Assembly (NCBI GenBank): GCA_964545205.1
Contig: CAZJFH010000001.1
Coordinates: forward strand, 1 to 64,000
From: CAZJFH01 sp964545205
Lineage (GTDB): Bacteria > Pseudomonadota > Alphaproteobacteria > Rhodospirillales > Magnetospirillaceae
Reading direction: 5' to 3'
DNA: 64,000 bases
Made by a program: the position numbers and the translations under genes. This document shows positions 35,574 to 43,922 of this stretch, one piece after another. Position 1 is the first letter of the stretch. Each line of letters opens with the position of its first letter. The notes below the pieces were generated by a model. The model did no database searches and was not told the origin of the DNA. It saw only the letters and a program-made list of their open reading frames with translations.

Positions 35574-37301
35574 ATGTACGCGACGCGGGCCGACAGCGAC
35601 CTCAACCTGCTCGGGCTGAGCTGGGTTCGCACCATCTGGTTCATCAACAACATCCGCATCAAGCTGGTGTCGACCGCCGTGGCGGGGTTGATCGGGTTCA
35701 TTCTGGTGGCGGGCTCCTATGGCGCCGTGACCGGCCTCACGCGGTTGGTCGAATTGCACGACATCTGGCACCGCTTCGACGTCGGCACGGCCAACAAGAT
35801 GACCCTGCTCGGCGAGCTGCGGCAGCATCTCGGATACGGCGGCATGATCGACGGCTACCTGCGCCACCGCGCCGGCGGCGGCGCCGCCCACCTCCAGGCG
35901 TTCCGGACCTCGCTGGAGCGGCTGCGCGCGGTGGTGCCGGCCTATCGCATCGCCGGCAGCGACGATGCCGAACGGGCGGCCCTGGACCAGATTCTCGCCG
36001 CCGCCGCCGCCTACGAGGCCGCCGTGCAGGCCGGGCCGCAAGCCGCCGTGCCGGCCGAGGTCGACGCCGCCGCCATCGCCGCGCTCGACCTGCTGAGCGG
36101 CCGGCTCTCGGTCGCGCGCCGCGACGACGCCGACCGGGTGGAAGCGTCGGTCGACCAGATGACGACGACGATCGTCGTCGTGTTCGTGGGCAGCGGCGCG
36201 CTGCTGGTCGTGCTGGCGGTGTTCCTGACCTGGTTCACCCGTTTCCGCCTGGTGGCGCCGATGTACAGCCTGCGCGACGGCATGGTCGAGCTGTCGCGCG
36301 GTCGCCGCGACATCGCCATCGGCTATCTGGAGAAGCAGGACGAAATCGGCGACATGGCCCGCGCGCTGCAGGTGTTCAAGGACAACGCCGAGCGCGCCGA
36401 GCGCATGAAGGCCGAGCACGAGGCCCAGAAGCAGGCCGCCGAGGCCGAGCGCCGGCACGAGATGCTGCAGTTGGCCGACTCGCTGGAGGACAAGGTCAAG
36501 TCGGTGGTCCACCGGGTCGCGGCCGGCGCCGACAACATCAAGGCCACCGCCGAGAGCATGTCCAGCCACATCGGCGGCGGCGCCAACCGTTCGCTGGGGG
36601 CGGTCGAGGCGTCGCAGGCCTCCTCGGCCAAGGTCAACGAGATGGCCGAGGCGGCGATCGGGCTTGCCGGCTCGATGGAAGAGGTGCTGCGCGGGGTCAA
36701 CGAGTCGGTTTCGGTCGCCGGCCGCGCCGTCGCCCAGGCCGGCCAGAGCGAGGCCGAGGTGCGCTCGCTGGCCGAGGCGGCGAGCCGCATCGGCGAGGTG
36801 CTGGCGCTGATCAACGACATCGCCGAGAAGACCAACCTGCTGGCGCTGAACGCCACGATCGAGGCGGCGCGGGCCGGCGAGGCCGGCAAGGGCTTCGCCG
36901 TCGTCGCCTCCGAGGTCAAGACCCTCGCCAATCAGACGACGCGCGCCACCGAGGAGATCGCGGCGCAGATCGACGCCATCCAGAGCGCGACCAACGACAC
37001 GGTCGCCTCGATCCAGGGCATCGGCGGCGCCATCCGCGAAACCAGCGAGGTCGCCAGCCGCATCGCCGAACTGGTGGTCAACTACGGCTCCTCGACCCGG
37101 CGCATCGCCGAGGAAGCCCGCGAGGTCAGCCAGCAGACCGAAAGCGTCTCCGAGAACGTCGTCTCCATCGCCCACACCTCGGCGAGCTCCTGCGGCGCCT
37201 CGATCCAGGTGATCTGGGCGGCCGACGACCTCTACGCGCCGATCCGGGTGCTGGAGGACGAGGTCAACGGCTTCCTCGAGACGATCCGCAAGGGCGGGTG
37301 A
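35574..37301 (+). CDS. Methyl-accepting chemotaxis protein
   Basis: The 575-residue transducer has two membrane helices (about 29-52 and 195-218), a periplasmic helical sensor between them, a HAMP domain, and a cytoplasmic signalling domain (about 300-560). The hairpin tip that contacts CheA/CheW is well conserved (INDIAEKTNLLALNATIEAA, RAGEAGKGFAVVASEVK). The ligand is unknown. The start at 35574 follows GGGGAGG. No che genes lie nearby, so it would feed a chemotaxis array encoded elsewhere. Confidence 0.93.
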   Translation: MYATRADSDLNLLGLSWVRTIWFINNIRIKLVSTAVAGLIGFILVAGSYGAVTGLTRLVELHDIWHRFDVGTANKMTLLGELRQHLGYGGMIDGYLRHRAGGGAAHLQAFRTSLERLRAVVPAYRIAGSDDAERAALDQILAAAAAYEAAVQAGPQAAVPAEVDAAAIAALDLLSGRLSVARRDDADRVEASVDQMTTTIVVVFVGSGALLVVLAVFLTWFTRFRLVAPMYSLRDGMVELSRGRRDIAIGYLEKQDEIGDMARALQVFKDNAERAERMKAEHEAQKQAAEAERRHEMLQLADSLEDKVKSVVHRVAAGADNIKATAESMSSHIGGGANRSLGAVEASQASSAKVNEMAEAAIGLAGSMEEVLRGVNESVSVAGRAVAQAGQSEAEVRSLAEAASRIGEVLALINDIAEKTNLLALNATIEAARAGEAGKGFAVVASEVKTLANQTTRATEEIAAQIDAIQSATNDTVASIQGIGGAIRETSEVASRIAELVVNYGSSTRRIAEEAREVSQQTESVSENVVSIAHTSASSCGASIQVIWAADDLYAPIRVLEDEVNGFLETIRKGG

Positions 37302-37311
37302 AGGCGCTCGC

Positions 37312-37450
37312 ATGCTGTACCAGGCCATGGGCCGGCTGGCGGAGGCGGAGCCGCTGTACCAGCGGGCGCTGGCGATTGTGCGGAAGCGCCATCGCCGCCA
37401 ACCTCGCGGGCCTGCACGCCGAAAGGGCCGGCAGCGCGGCGGGCGGGTAG
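37312..37450 (+). pseudogene. Remnant of a TPR protein
   Basis: Frame 1 encodes MLYQAMGRLAEAEPLYQRAL plus AIVRK, a near-perfect tetratricopeptide helix pair. The end of such a protein (AIAANLAGLHAERAGSAAGG then stop at 37448) continues in a different frame after about one missing repeat segment. The rest of the gene is absent. It is a decayed fragment between the chemoreceptor gene and the intergenic repeat. Confidence 0.55.
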
Positions 37451-37481
37451 GCGTCGGGGCTCCCGACGGCCTTGTAACTGG

Positions 37482-37678
37482 TTCATCGCCGAAATTCCGG
37501 GGAGCGGCAACGACTCCCCCTCTCCCGCCTGCGCGAGGGGGACGAGCCCGGCCGGTAGGCCGGGAGGGTGAGGGCGGCGCTCCAGCGCCCGTTTGGCGCT
37601 CAGGCGCGGCCCCCACCCCGGCCCTCCCCCGCAAGCGGGGGAGGGAGCAGAAAGGCTCCCCGGAATTCGGCGATTAAA
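37482..37678. repeat. Inverted-repeat-bounded intergenic element, about 197 bp
   Basis: The left end TTCATCGCCGAAATTCCGGGG (bases 37482-37502) is the inverted complement of the right end CCCCGGAATTCGGCGATTAA with one or two differences. The inside is GC-rich with further small hairpins (for example CCCCGCAAGCGGGG) and no ORF. The element abuts the hyaC stop codon. Single ends of the same family are at 133 and 47142. It looks like a miniature, non-autonomous element. Confidence 0.65.
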
Positions 37679-38404
37679 TTACGGCTCGTCGTCCTTGAAC
37701 ATGCGGTGGCCGCTGATCATCGTGCTGACCATGCTCTGGCGCGACATGATGTCCTCGCGCACCGTCATGTAGACGTGGAAGATCGCGAACATCACCAGCA
37801 CCCACATCCCGGCATGGTGCCAGGTGCGCAGGTCCTGGGTGTTCGGGAACAGCACGATCACCCATTCGAAGGCGCGGAACATGAGCGCGTCCTTGGGCCC
37901 GGCCTCGGCGTACATCGCGAAGCCGGTCACCACCTCGAACAGCCCGGGGACCAGGAAGAACACGAACAACGCCAGATGGGCGAGCGGATTGTGGCCGGCG
38001 AACTTCTTCGGCCGCTTCACCAGGAACAGCATCCAGCCGATCTGGTGCAGCAGGTCGTTGGTCCAACGCCGGCTCCAGATCGGGATGTAGAACATCTCGC
38101 GGGCGTACTGGTTGCCGACAAACGCCCAGTACAGGCGCACCAGCATTCCGACGCCGAGCACGTAGGACGCCGCGAAGTGGACGAAGCGGATGTAGCCCAT
38201 CAGGTAATACTCGCTGGCCTCGCCGGCGATCGTCGGCAGCGGCGCCGCGATCAGATACCCGGTGAGGCACAGCACCATCACCGCGGCGGCGGTGATCCAG
38301 TGCCAGATGCGGACCGGCGCCTCGAAGATGTAGAGCGACGCACGGCCCGCCTGATCTGCGTGCGCCAGGCCTTCGAGATCCCGGGACGATGAACCGTCAG
38401 GCAT
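37679..38404 (-). CDS. hyaC: Hydrogenase b-type cytochrome subunit
   Basis: The 241-residue integral membrane protein has four main helices and the His residues that bind two b hemes (APVRIWHWITAAAV, YIRFVHFAASY, WHHAGMWVLVMFAIFHVYM). It anchors the hydrogenase heterodimer and passes electrons to quinone. It overlaps hupH by eight bases and is last in this operon, whereas hyaC usually follows the large-subunit gene directly. Its stop codon touches the repeat element at 37482-37678. Confidence 0.93.
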   Translation of the reverse strand: MPDGSSSRDLEGLAHADQAGRASLYIFEAPVRIWHWITAAAVMVLCLTGYLIAAPLPTIAGEASEYYLMGYIRFVHFAASYVLGVGMLVRLYWAFVGNQYAREMFYIPIWSRRWTNDLLHQIGWMLFLVKRPKKFAGHNPLAHLALFVFFLVPGLFEVVTGFAMYAEAGPKDALMFRAFEWVIVLFPNTQDLRTWHHAGMWVLVMFAIFHVYMTVREDIMSRQSMVSTMISGHRMFKDDEP

Positions 38405-39062
38405 GCTGCCCCCCTTGGGTTTCCATCGCGAGCAGCCGCGCCAGTCCGGCGAGGCCGTCGGCGACGTCCTCGGGCTGCGCCTTGGCGGCCACCGGCAGGT
38501 CGCCGACCTCGATGCTGTCGATCAGCAGCTTGTCGTCGGCATTGAAGTAGCGCACCCGCCACACCCGGTGCACGCCGGTGGCGGCGAAGCGGCAGACCCC
38601 ATGGCCGGCCGCCTCGCCGTGGATGGCGCCGTGCCCGAGGCAGGCGTCGAGATGGGCGAGATCGTCGGCGTTGATCGGCAGGTTGGTCAGGCTGATCACG
38701 CGCTCGCCGCCCTCCTTCAGGCTGGCCGCGATCTCGTCGAGCAGCAGCGGCGCCGTCAGTGCCGTCTCCGGCGCCGGCCGCCGGTCGGGGGCGTCACGCA
38801 GCACCTCGCGGCAACACCGCGTGACCGCGGCCGGCACCTCGGCCACCTCGACGCCGTGCCGCACCACCGTCCCGGTCACGCCACGCAGGCGCCAGATGCC
38901 CGGAAAGACGCTCTCGCGCACCTCGATCCCGGCGCCGAGCGAGACGGCGATGTCGCCGTCGCCGAGCAGATCGTCCAGGCGAGCCGCCTCGGCCGGGGAA
39001 AGCACGCCGAGGTCGCGCGGCCGGCCCGGCGCCATGCGCGAGAGCTCTTCGAGCAGGTTCAT
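38397..39062 (-). CDS. hupH: Hydrogenase expression/formation protein, HupH/HyaF family
   Basis: The 221-residue cytoplasmic protein ends with the conserved HupH C-terminal domain (HRVWRVRYFNADDKLLIDSI then EVGDLP). The family assists assembly of the small subunit and its clusters in uptake hydrogenases, notably in aerobic organisms. ATG at 39062 overlaps the hyaD stop as ATGA. An earlier Met (39074) would extend into hyaD without need. Confidence 0.88.
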   Translation of the reverse strand: MNLLEELSRMAPGRPRDLGVLSPAEAARLDDLLGDGDIAVSLGAGIEVRESVFPGIWRLRGVTGTVVRHGVEVAEVPAAVTRCCREVLRDAPDRRPAPETALTAPLLLDEIAASLKEGGERVISLTNLPINADDLAHLDACLGHGAIHGEAAGHGVCRFAATGVHRVWRVRYFNADDKLLIDSIEVGDLPVAAKAQPEDVADGLAGLARLLAMETQGGQHA

Positions 39063-39532
39063 GCCGCCCCCCATTCCGCGAGGATCGCCAAGGCCTGGTC
39101 GACCGCCGCGCCGACGCAGCCGGCGACGGCCGCGGACATCTCGTCGCCGAGCCCGACCGTCGCCACCTGGGCGCCGACCAGGGCCACCGCGCGCGGCGCC
39201 CAGCCGCCGAGCTCGGCCAGCGCGAGCAGGTCGGGCACGCCGCCGTCATGCGCCGACATCCGGCAGGCCGCCACGAAGCTCGGCACCGCGGCGTCGTTCA
39301 TCACCGTCAGCCGGCCCGGCGCGCCGCCGACGTCGACCGCGTCGAACACCAGCAGCCGTGCCGCCTCGCTGATGTAGGGCAGCAGGTAGATGCCTTGCGT
39401 GCCGCCGTCGAGCAGAACCACGTGTTCGGGCAACCGGCCCCGCGCCTGCAGGGCCTCGACCGCGCGGACACCGAAGGCGTCGTCGCCGCACAGCAGGTTG
39501 CCGACGCCCAGCACCAGGACCGTCTCGGTCAC
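39059..39532 (-). CDS. hyaD: Hydrogenase maturation endopeptidase
   Basis: The 157-residue protease removes the C-terminal tail of the large subunit after nickel insertion. The N-terminal VLVLGVGNLLCGDDAFGVRA motif and the metal-binding acidic residues (FDAVDVGG) and His (MSAHDGGV) are present. The start is GTG overlapping the hyaB stop as GTGA, so translation is coupled to that of its substrate. Confidence 0.93.
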   Translation of the reverse strand: MTETVLVLGVGNLLCGDDAFGVRAVEALQARGRLPEHVVLLDGGTQGIYLLPYISEAARLLVFDAVDVGGAPGRLTVMNDAAVPSFVAACRMSAHDGGVPDLLALAELGGWAPRAVALVGAQVATVGLGDEMSAAVAGCVGAAVDQALAILAEWGAA

Positions 39533-41325
39533 AACACCTTGACCTCGGCGACGGTGCGCCCGTCGGGGTCGAGCACGTGGGTGGCGCAGGCCAGGCACGG
39601 ATCGAAGCTGTGCACGGTGCGCAGGATCTCCAGCGGCTGGTCGGGCACCGCCAGCCGCGTCCCCAGCAGGCTCGCCTCGTAGGGCCCGATATTGCCGGCG
39701 TGATCGCGCGGCGAGGCGTTCCAGGTCGTCGGCACCACGCACTGGTATTCGGCGATGCGGCGGTCCTGGATGCGCAGCCAGTGCCCGAGCGCGCCGCGCG
39801 GCGCCTCGGACATGCCGACGCCCTTGGCCTCGGCCGGCCAGGTCTCGGGCTGCCAGCGGTCGGGATTGGCCGTGGCGGTGTCGCCGGCGCGGATGTTGGC
39901 CATCAGCCCGTCGAAGATCGTGCGCATCTTGTGCGCCGCCCACGAGGCCTCCAGGCCGCGCGCCGCCGTGCGTCCGAGGGTCGAGAACAACGCCTCCAGC
40001 GGCAGGTCGAGGTCGGTCAGCAGCTTGTCGGCCGGCTCCTTGAACTCGGGCAGGCCCTTGGCGTAGCCGATGACGTAGCGGGCCAGCGGCCCGACCTCCA
40101 TCGCATGGCCCTTCCAGCGCGGCGCCTTGATGAACGAGTACTTGGCGTCCTCGTCGATGCGCCGGATGTCGGTCTTGCTGCCCTCGCTGTTCGGACCGAG
40201 CTCGAAATTCGCCTCGGTGACGCCGTCGAACGGATGGCGCCCGGCGGCCTCGTCGGGATAGCGGTACCAGGAATGGCTGACGAACTCCTGGATCTCGTCG
40301 GGCGCCCGCGGATCGACCTCCCGCACCTCGGCCAGGTTGCCGTCGACGATGGCGCCGCGCGGCAGCAGCAGGTTGGCGTCCGACCAGTCGTTGGCGTGCA
40401 GCGGCACGTCGCCGTAGGACAGCATGTTGCGCCCGGCCAGGCCGCCGCCGATCTTCGCCCAGTCCTTGTAGAACCCGGCGATCGCGACGAGGTCGGGGAT
40501 GTAGACCTGGTCGATGAAGGCGATGGTCTCGTCGATGACGCGGTCGACCAGCGCCAGCCGCTCGATGTTGATGGCGCCGACGGCGCCGGCGCCGTCGATG
40601 TTGATCGGGCACGGCACGCCGCCGACGATCCAGTGCGGATGCGGGTTCTTGCCGCCGAACACCGCCTGGATCTTGACGATCTCCTTCTGGAAATCGAGCG
40701 CCTCGAGATAATGCGCCACCGCCATCAGGTTGGCCTCGGGCGGCAGCTTGTAGGCGGGATGGCCCCAATAGGCGTTGGCGAACGGGCCGAGCTGCCCCGA
40801 CTCGACGAAGCGGCGCAGCCGGGTCTGGACGTCGGCGAAATAGGCCGGCGACGACTTCGGCCAGCGCGAGATCGAGCGCGCCAGGGCGCTGGTGCCGCCG
40901 GGATCGGCGCGCAGGGCCGAGGTCACGTCGACCCAGTCGAGCGCATGCAGGTGGTAGAAGTGCACCAGGTGATCCTGGGCGTACAGGGCCAGGTGCATGA
41001 GGTTGCGGATGGCGTTGGCGTTCTGGGGGATGTCGATGCCGAGCGCGTCCTCGACCGCCCGGATCGAGGCCAGGGCGTGCACGCCGGTGCAGACGCCGCA
41101 GATGCGCTGGACGAACGCCCAGGCGTCGCGCGGGTCGCGCTCCTTGAGGATGATCTCGAGGCCGCGCCACATCGTGCCGACGCTGACGGCGTTGCGGATC
41201 ACGTCGCCCTCGTCGAGATTGACCTCGATGCGCAGGTGGCCTTCGATGCGGGTGATCGGGTCGATGACGACGCGGCGGCCGCTCGCATCCAGGTCGAAGC
41301 CGTTGGGGGTGCGGATGGTCGCCAT
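39529..41325 (-). CDS. hyaB: [NiFe] uptake hydrogenase large subunit
   Basis: This 598-residue catalytic subunit splits H2 at a NiFe(CN)2CO site. The four nickel ligands are in the L1 motif RICGVCTGVHALASIRAVED and the L2 motif DPCLACATHV. Cleavage after that His by HyaD would remove the last 15 residues. The N-terminus IDPITRIEGHLRIEVNL is typical of group 1. Its ATG shares one base with the hyaA stop (TGATG). There is no signal peptide; it is exported with the Tat-signal-bearing small subunit. Confidence 0.97.
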   Translation of the reverse strand: MATIRTPNGFDLDASGRRVVIDPITRIEGHLRIEVNLDEGDVIRNAVSVGTMWRGLEIILKERDPRDAWAFVQRICGVCTGVHALASIRAVEDALGIDIPQNANAIRNLMHLALYAQDHLVHFYHLHALDWVDVTSALRADPGGTSALARSISRWPKSSPAYFADVQTRLRRFVESGQLGPFANAYWGHPAYKLPPEANLMAVAHYLEALDFQKEIVKIQAVFGGKNPHPHWIVGGVPCPINIDGAGAVGAINIERLALVDRVIDETIAFIDQVYIPDLVAIAGFYKDWAKIGGGLAGRNMLSYGDVPLHANDWSDANLLLPRGAIVDGNLAEVREVDPRAPDEIQEFVSHSWYRYPDEAAGRHPFDGVTEANFELGPNSEGSKTDIRRIDEDAKYSFIKAPRWKGHAMEVGPLARYVIGYAKGLPEFKEPADKLLTDLDLPLEALFSTLGRTAARGLEASWAAHKMRTIFDGLMANIRAGDTATANPDRWQPETWPAEAKGVGMSEAPRGALGHWLRIQDRRIAEYQCVVPTTWNASPRDHAGNIGPYEASLLGTRLAVPDQPLEILRTVHSFDPCLACATHVLDPDGRTVAEVKVL

Positions 41326-42413
41326 CAGCCGTCGCTCCGCTCGCCGTCGTTTCGTCGCTGCGCCAGGCGCCGGACCCCGCTGGCGCCGGCATGCAGGGCG
41401 ACCGCTCCGGCCGCCGCCGCCGCCGCCGCCGCGCCGATCGCGTCGGCATTGGCCTCGACGCCGAACTCGTTGATGCCCATCAGGCGCTCGTAGAGCGGCC
41501 CCTTGTCCCAGAAGTCGACCTCGGAACAGCCGATGCAGCCGTGGCCGGACTTGACCGGGAACGACGTGCCCTCGTTCCAGCCGGTGGTGGCGCAGGCGTT
41601 GTACGTGGTCGGCCCCTTGCAGCCGAGCTTGTACAGGCAGTAGCCCTGGCGGGCGCCGTCGTCGTCCCATTTCTCGACGAACTGGCCGGCGTCGAAATGG
41701 GCGCGGCGGTAGCACTTGTCGTGCACCCGCTGGCTGTAGAACATCTTGGGCCGCTTCTGGCGGTCGAGCGGCGGCAGCCGGTCGAAGGTCAGCGTGTAGG
41801 CGAGCACGCCGGTCATGACCTCGGCGATCGGCGGACAGCCCGGTACCTTCACGATCGGCACGTCGGGCAGCACCTTGTCGATCGAGACCGCCTGGGTGGG
41901 GTTCGGCTTGGCCGCCTGCACGCAGCCCCACGAGGCGCAGGTCCCCCAGGCCAGCACCGCCTTGGCGTGCTTGGCGACGTGCCGGAGCTGGTCGAGGAAC
42001 GGCTTGCCGGCGACGATGCAGTACATGCCGTCTTCGGCCAGCGGCGGATTTCCTTCGACCGCCAGCACGTAGTTGCCCTTGTACTTGCGCATCACCTCCT
42101 CGATCACGGCTTCCGCCTGGTGGCCGGCGGCGGCCATCAGCGTCTCGTCGTAGTCGAGCGAAATCATCGACAGCACCACGTCCTTGGCCAGCGGATGCGC
42201 CGAACGGATGAAGGATTCCGTGCAGCAGGTGCATTCCGACCCGTGCAGCCACAGCACCGGCGTGCGCGGCTTGCTCTGCATCGCCGTGGCGATGTCGGCG
42301 GCCATCGCCGGGGGCAGGCCCAGCGACATCGCGGTGAAGGTGCAGAAACGCAGGAAGCTCCGCCGGCTGATTCCCTGCCGGCGAAACGTCTCGTAATAGG
42401 TGTCGCCCGTCAC
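41325..42413 (-). CDS. hyaA: [NiFe] uptake hydrogenase small subunit, O2-tolerant (group 1d-like)
   Basis: The 362-residue subunit carries the electron-relay iron-sulfur clusters. It has a Tat signal (SRRSFLRFC). The proximal-cluster region holds ECTCCTES and CASWGC, i.e. the two extra cysteines (positions equivalent to C19 and C120) that build the [4Fe-3S] cluster of O2-tolerant enzymes such as R. eutropha HoxK, which it resembles closely throughout. It ends with a short hydrophobic Ala-rich helix for the membrane. GTG at 42413 is preferred because GAGGGGGGA lies just upstream; GTG at 42434 is possible. First gene of the operon. Confidence 0.95.
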   Translation of the reverse strand: MTGDTYYETFRRQGISRRSFLRFCTFTAMSLGLPPAMAADIATAMQSKPRTPVLWLHGSECTCCTESFIRSAHPLAKDVVLSMISLDYDETLMAAAGHQAEAVIEEVMRKYKGNYVLAVEGNPPLAEDGMYCIVAGKPFLDQLRHVAKHAKAVLAWGTCASWGCVQAAKPNPTQAVSIDKVLPDVPIVKVPGCPPIAEVMTGVLAYTLTFDRLPPLDRQKRPKMFYSQRVHDKCYRRAHFDAGQFVEKWDDDGARQGYCLYKLGCKGPTTYNACATTGWNEGTSFPVKSGHGCIGCSEVDFWDKGPLYERLMGINEFGVEANADAIGAAAAAAAAGAVALHAGASGVRRLAQRRNDGERSDG

Positions 42414-42578
42414 GTCTCCCCCCTCGCCGCTCACGGTCTCTCGCCGTGATTTCGAGACGCTAGCGCGGCGGCGTCAAAGCATCGTCAAACCGCATCCCGC
42501 GGCGGGCCGGATCGCCGAACGCCGCGCCGGGGCGCATCAGCACTAGGGGCGGGACGGTTGCTTGCCTATACTGCGGGG

Positions 42579-43922
42579 ATGCCCAAGACCCTGCGACTCG
42601 CCGTGACCGGGTTGAGCCGTGCCGGCAAGACGGTGTTCATCACCAGCCTCGCGCACAATCTGCTGTCCGCGGCCAACGGCGCCCGGAACATGCCGAACCT
42701 CGATGCCGCGCGCGAGCGGCGGCTGACGGGCGGCACGGTCAAGCCGCCCCGGGACGAGGGCGTCCCCGCCTTTCCGTACGAGCGCAATCTCCACCATCTC
42801 GGCAGCGGCGAGGGCTGGCCGCCGCACACCGAGGCGATCAGCCGCCTGGAACTGGGCCTGCGCTTCGACTCCCGCCATTGGCTGGGCCGGCGGCTGGGGC
42901 GCGGCGCGCTGGCGCTCGAGCTGATCGACTATCCTGGCGAATGGCTTCTCGACCTGCCGCTCAAGGACCTGAGCTTCGCCCAGTGGTCCCGCCAGGTCCT
43001 GACCGACTGCGCCGAGGCGCCGCGCGCCGCTCGGGCCAGGGAGTGGCTCGACTGGATCTGCGTGCACGGGCCCGACAGCGCGGCGGACGAGACCGTGGCG
43101 CGGCGGGCGCACGAGCTCTATCGCGCCTTCCTGCTGGCCTGCCGTGACGAGGAGGGGCTGTGTTTCCTGCAGCCCGGCCGGTTCGTGCGGCGGGGCGACA
43201 TGGCCGAGCTTCCCCTGCTGCGGTTCTGCCCCCTGCCGCCGGCCGAGGGCGACAAGTACAAGGCCGGCAGCCTCGGAGCGCTGATGCAGGAGCGCTACGA
43301 AGCCTACAAGAGCAAGGTGGTGCTGCCGTTCTTTCGAGACCACTTCCGCAAGTTCGACCGCCAGATCGTGCTGGTCGACGTGCTGTCGGCGCTTCATGGC
43401 GGCTGGCACGTGTTCAGGGATACCGCCCGGGCGCTCGACGTCGTCTCGCGCGCCTTCGTGTACGGCAAGGGCTCGTTCTTCACCAACTGGTTCCGCCCGA
43501 GCATCGATCGCGTGCTGTTCGCCGCGACCAAGGCCGACCACGTCACGCTCGAGCAGCGACCGCAACTTCGGGAGCTGCTGCGGCATCTGGTCACCCGGCC
43601 GGCCGGAGGCGCGAGCTACGACGGGGCGGCGGCCAGCTTCCGGGCGCTCGCCTCGGTCGTCTGCACGGTGGACGAGCGCGCCGTGATCGACGGCCAGCCG
43701 GTGAACGTGGTGGTCGGCAATCTCCTCGAGGACGGACGCCGCGCCCAGGTGTTCCCCGGGCAGATTCCGATAGAGCCGCCGGGACGCGATTTCTTCCTGA
43801 AACGCTTCGTCGGCTATCCGCGGTTCCTGCCGCCCCGTTTCGCCGAGGCCGCCATCGGCGGCATTCCGCATTACGGACTGGACGACGCGGCGCAGATTCT
43901 GATCGGGAGTGAACTGCGATGA
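42579..43922 (+). CDS. ycjX: YcjX/DUF463 family P-loop NTP-binding protein
   Basis: This 447-residue protein has a Walker A motif near the start (GLSRAGKTVF), followed by the family's conserved DYPGEWLLDLPL. YcjX proteins are predicted GTPases; in enterobacteria ycjX and ycjF are linked to the phage-shock (membrane stress) regulon, but no psp genes are seen here. The ATG at 42579 lies seven bases after a TATACT box; an upstream TTG (42558) with a better ribosome site is an alternative start. It overlaps ycjF by four bases. Confidence 0.9.
   Translation: MPKTLRLAVTGLSRAGKTVFITSLAHNLLSAANGARNMPNLDAARERRLTGGTVKPPRDEGVPAFPYERNLHHLGSGEGWPPHTEAISRLELGLRFDSRHWLGRRLGRGALALELIDYPGEWLLDLPLKDLSFAQWSRQVLTDCAEAPRAARAREWLDWICVHGPDSAADETVARRAHELYRAFLLACRDEEGLCFLQPGRFVRRGDMAELPLLRFCPLPPAEGDKYKAGSLGALMQERYEAYKSKVVLPFFRDHFRKFDRQIVLVDVLSALHGGWHVFRDTARALDVVSRAFVYGKGSFFTNWFRPSIDRVLFAATKADHVTLEQRPQLRELLRHLVTRPAGGASYDGAAASFRALASVVCTVDERAVIDGQPVNVVVGNLLEDGRRAQVFPGQIPIEPPGRDFFLKRFVGYPRFLPPRFAEAAIGGIPHYGLDDAAQILIGSELR

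Noticed and set aside
35516..37450. Alternative 644-codon plus frame over the chemoreceptor
   Set aside because: Out of frame with the HAMP and signalling domain; Arg/Gly-rich shadow.
42558..42581. Leaderless ycjX transcript from the TATACT box at 42567
   Set aside because: The -10 box is good, but there is no matching -35, so I kept only an ordinary start call.
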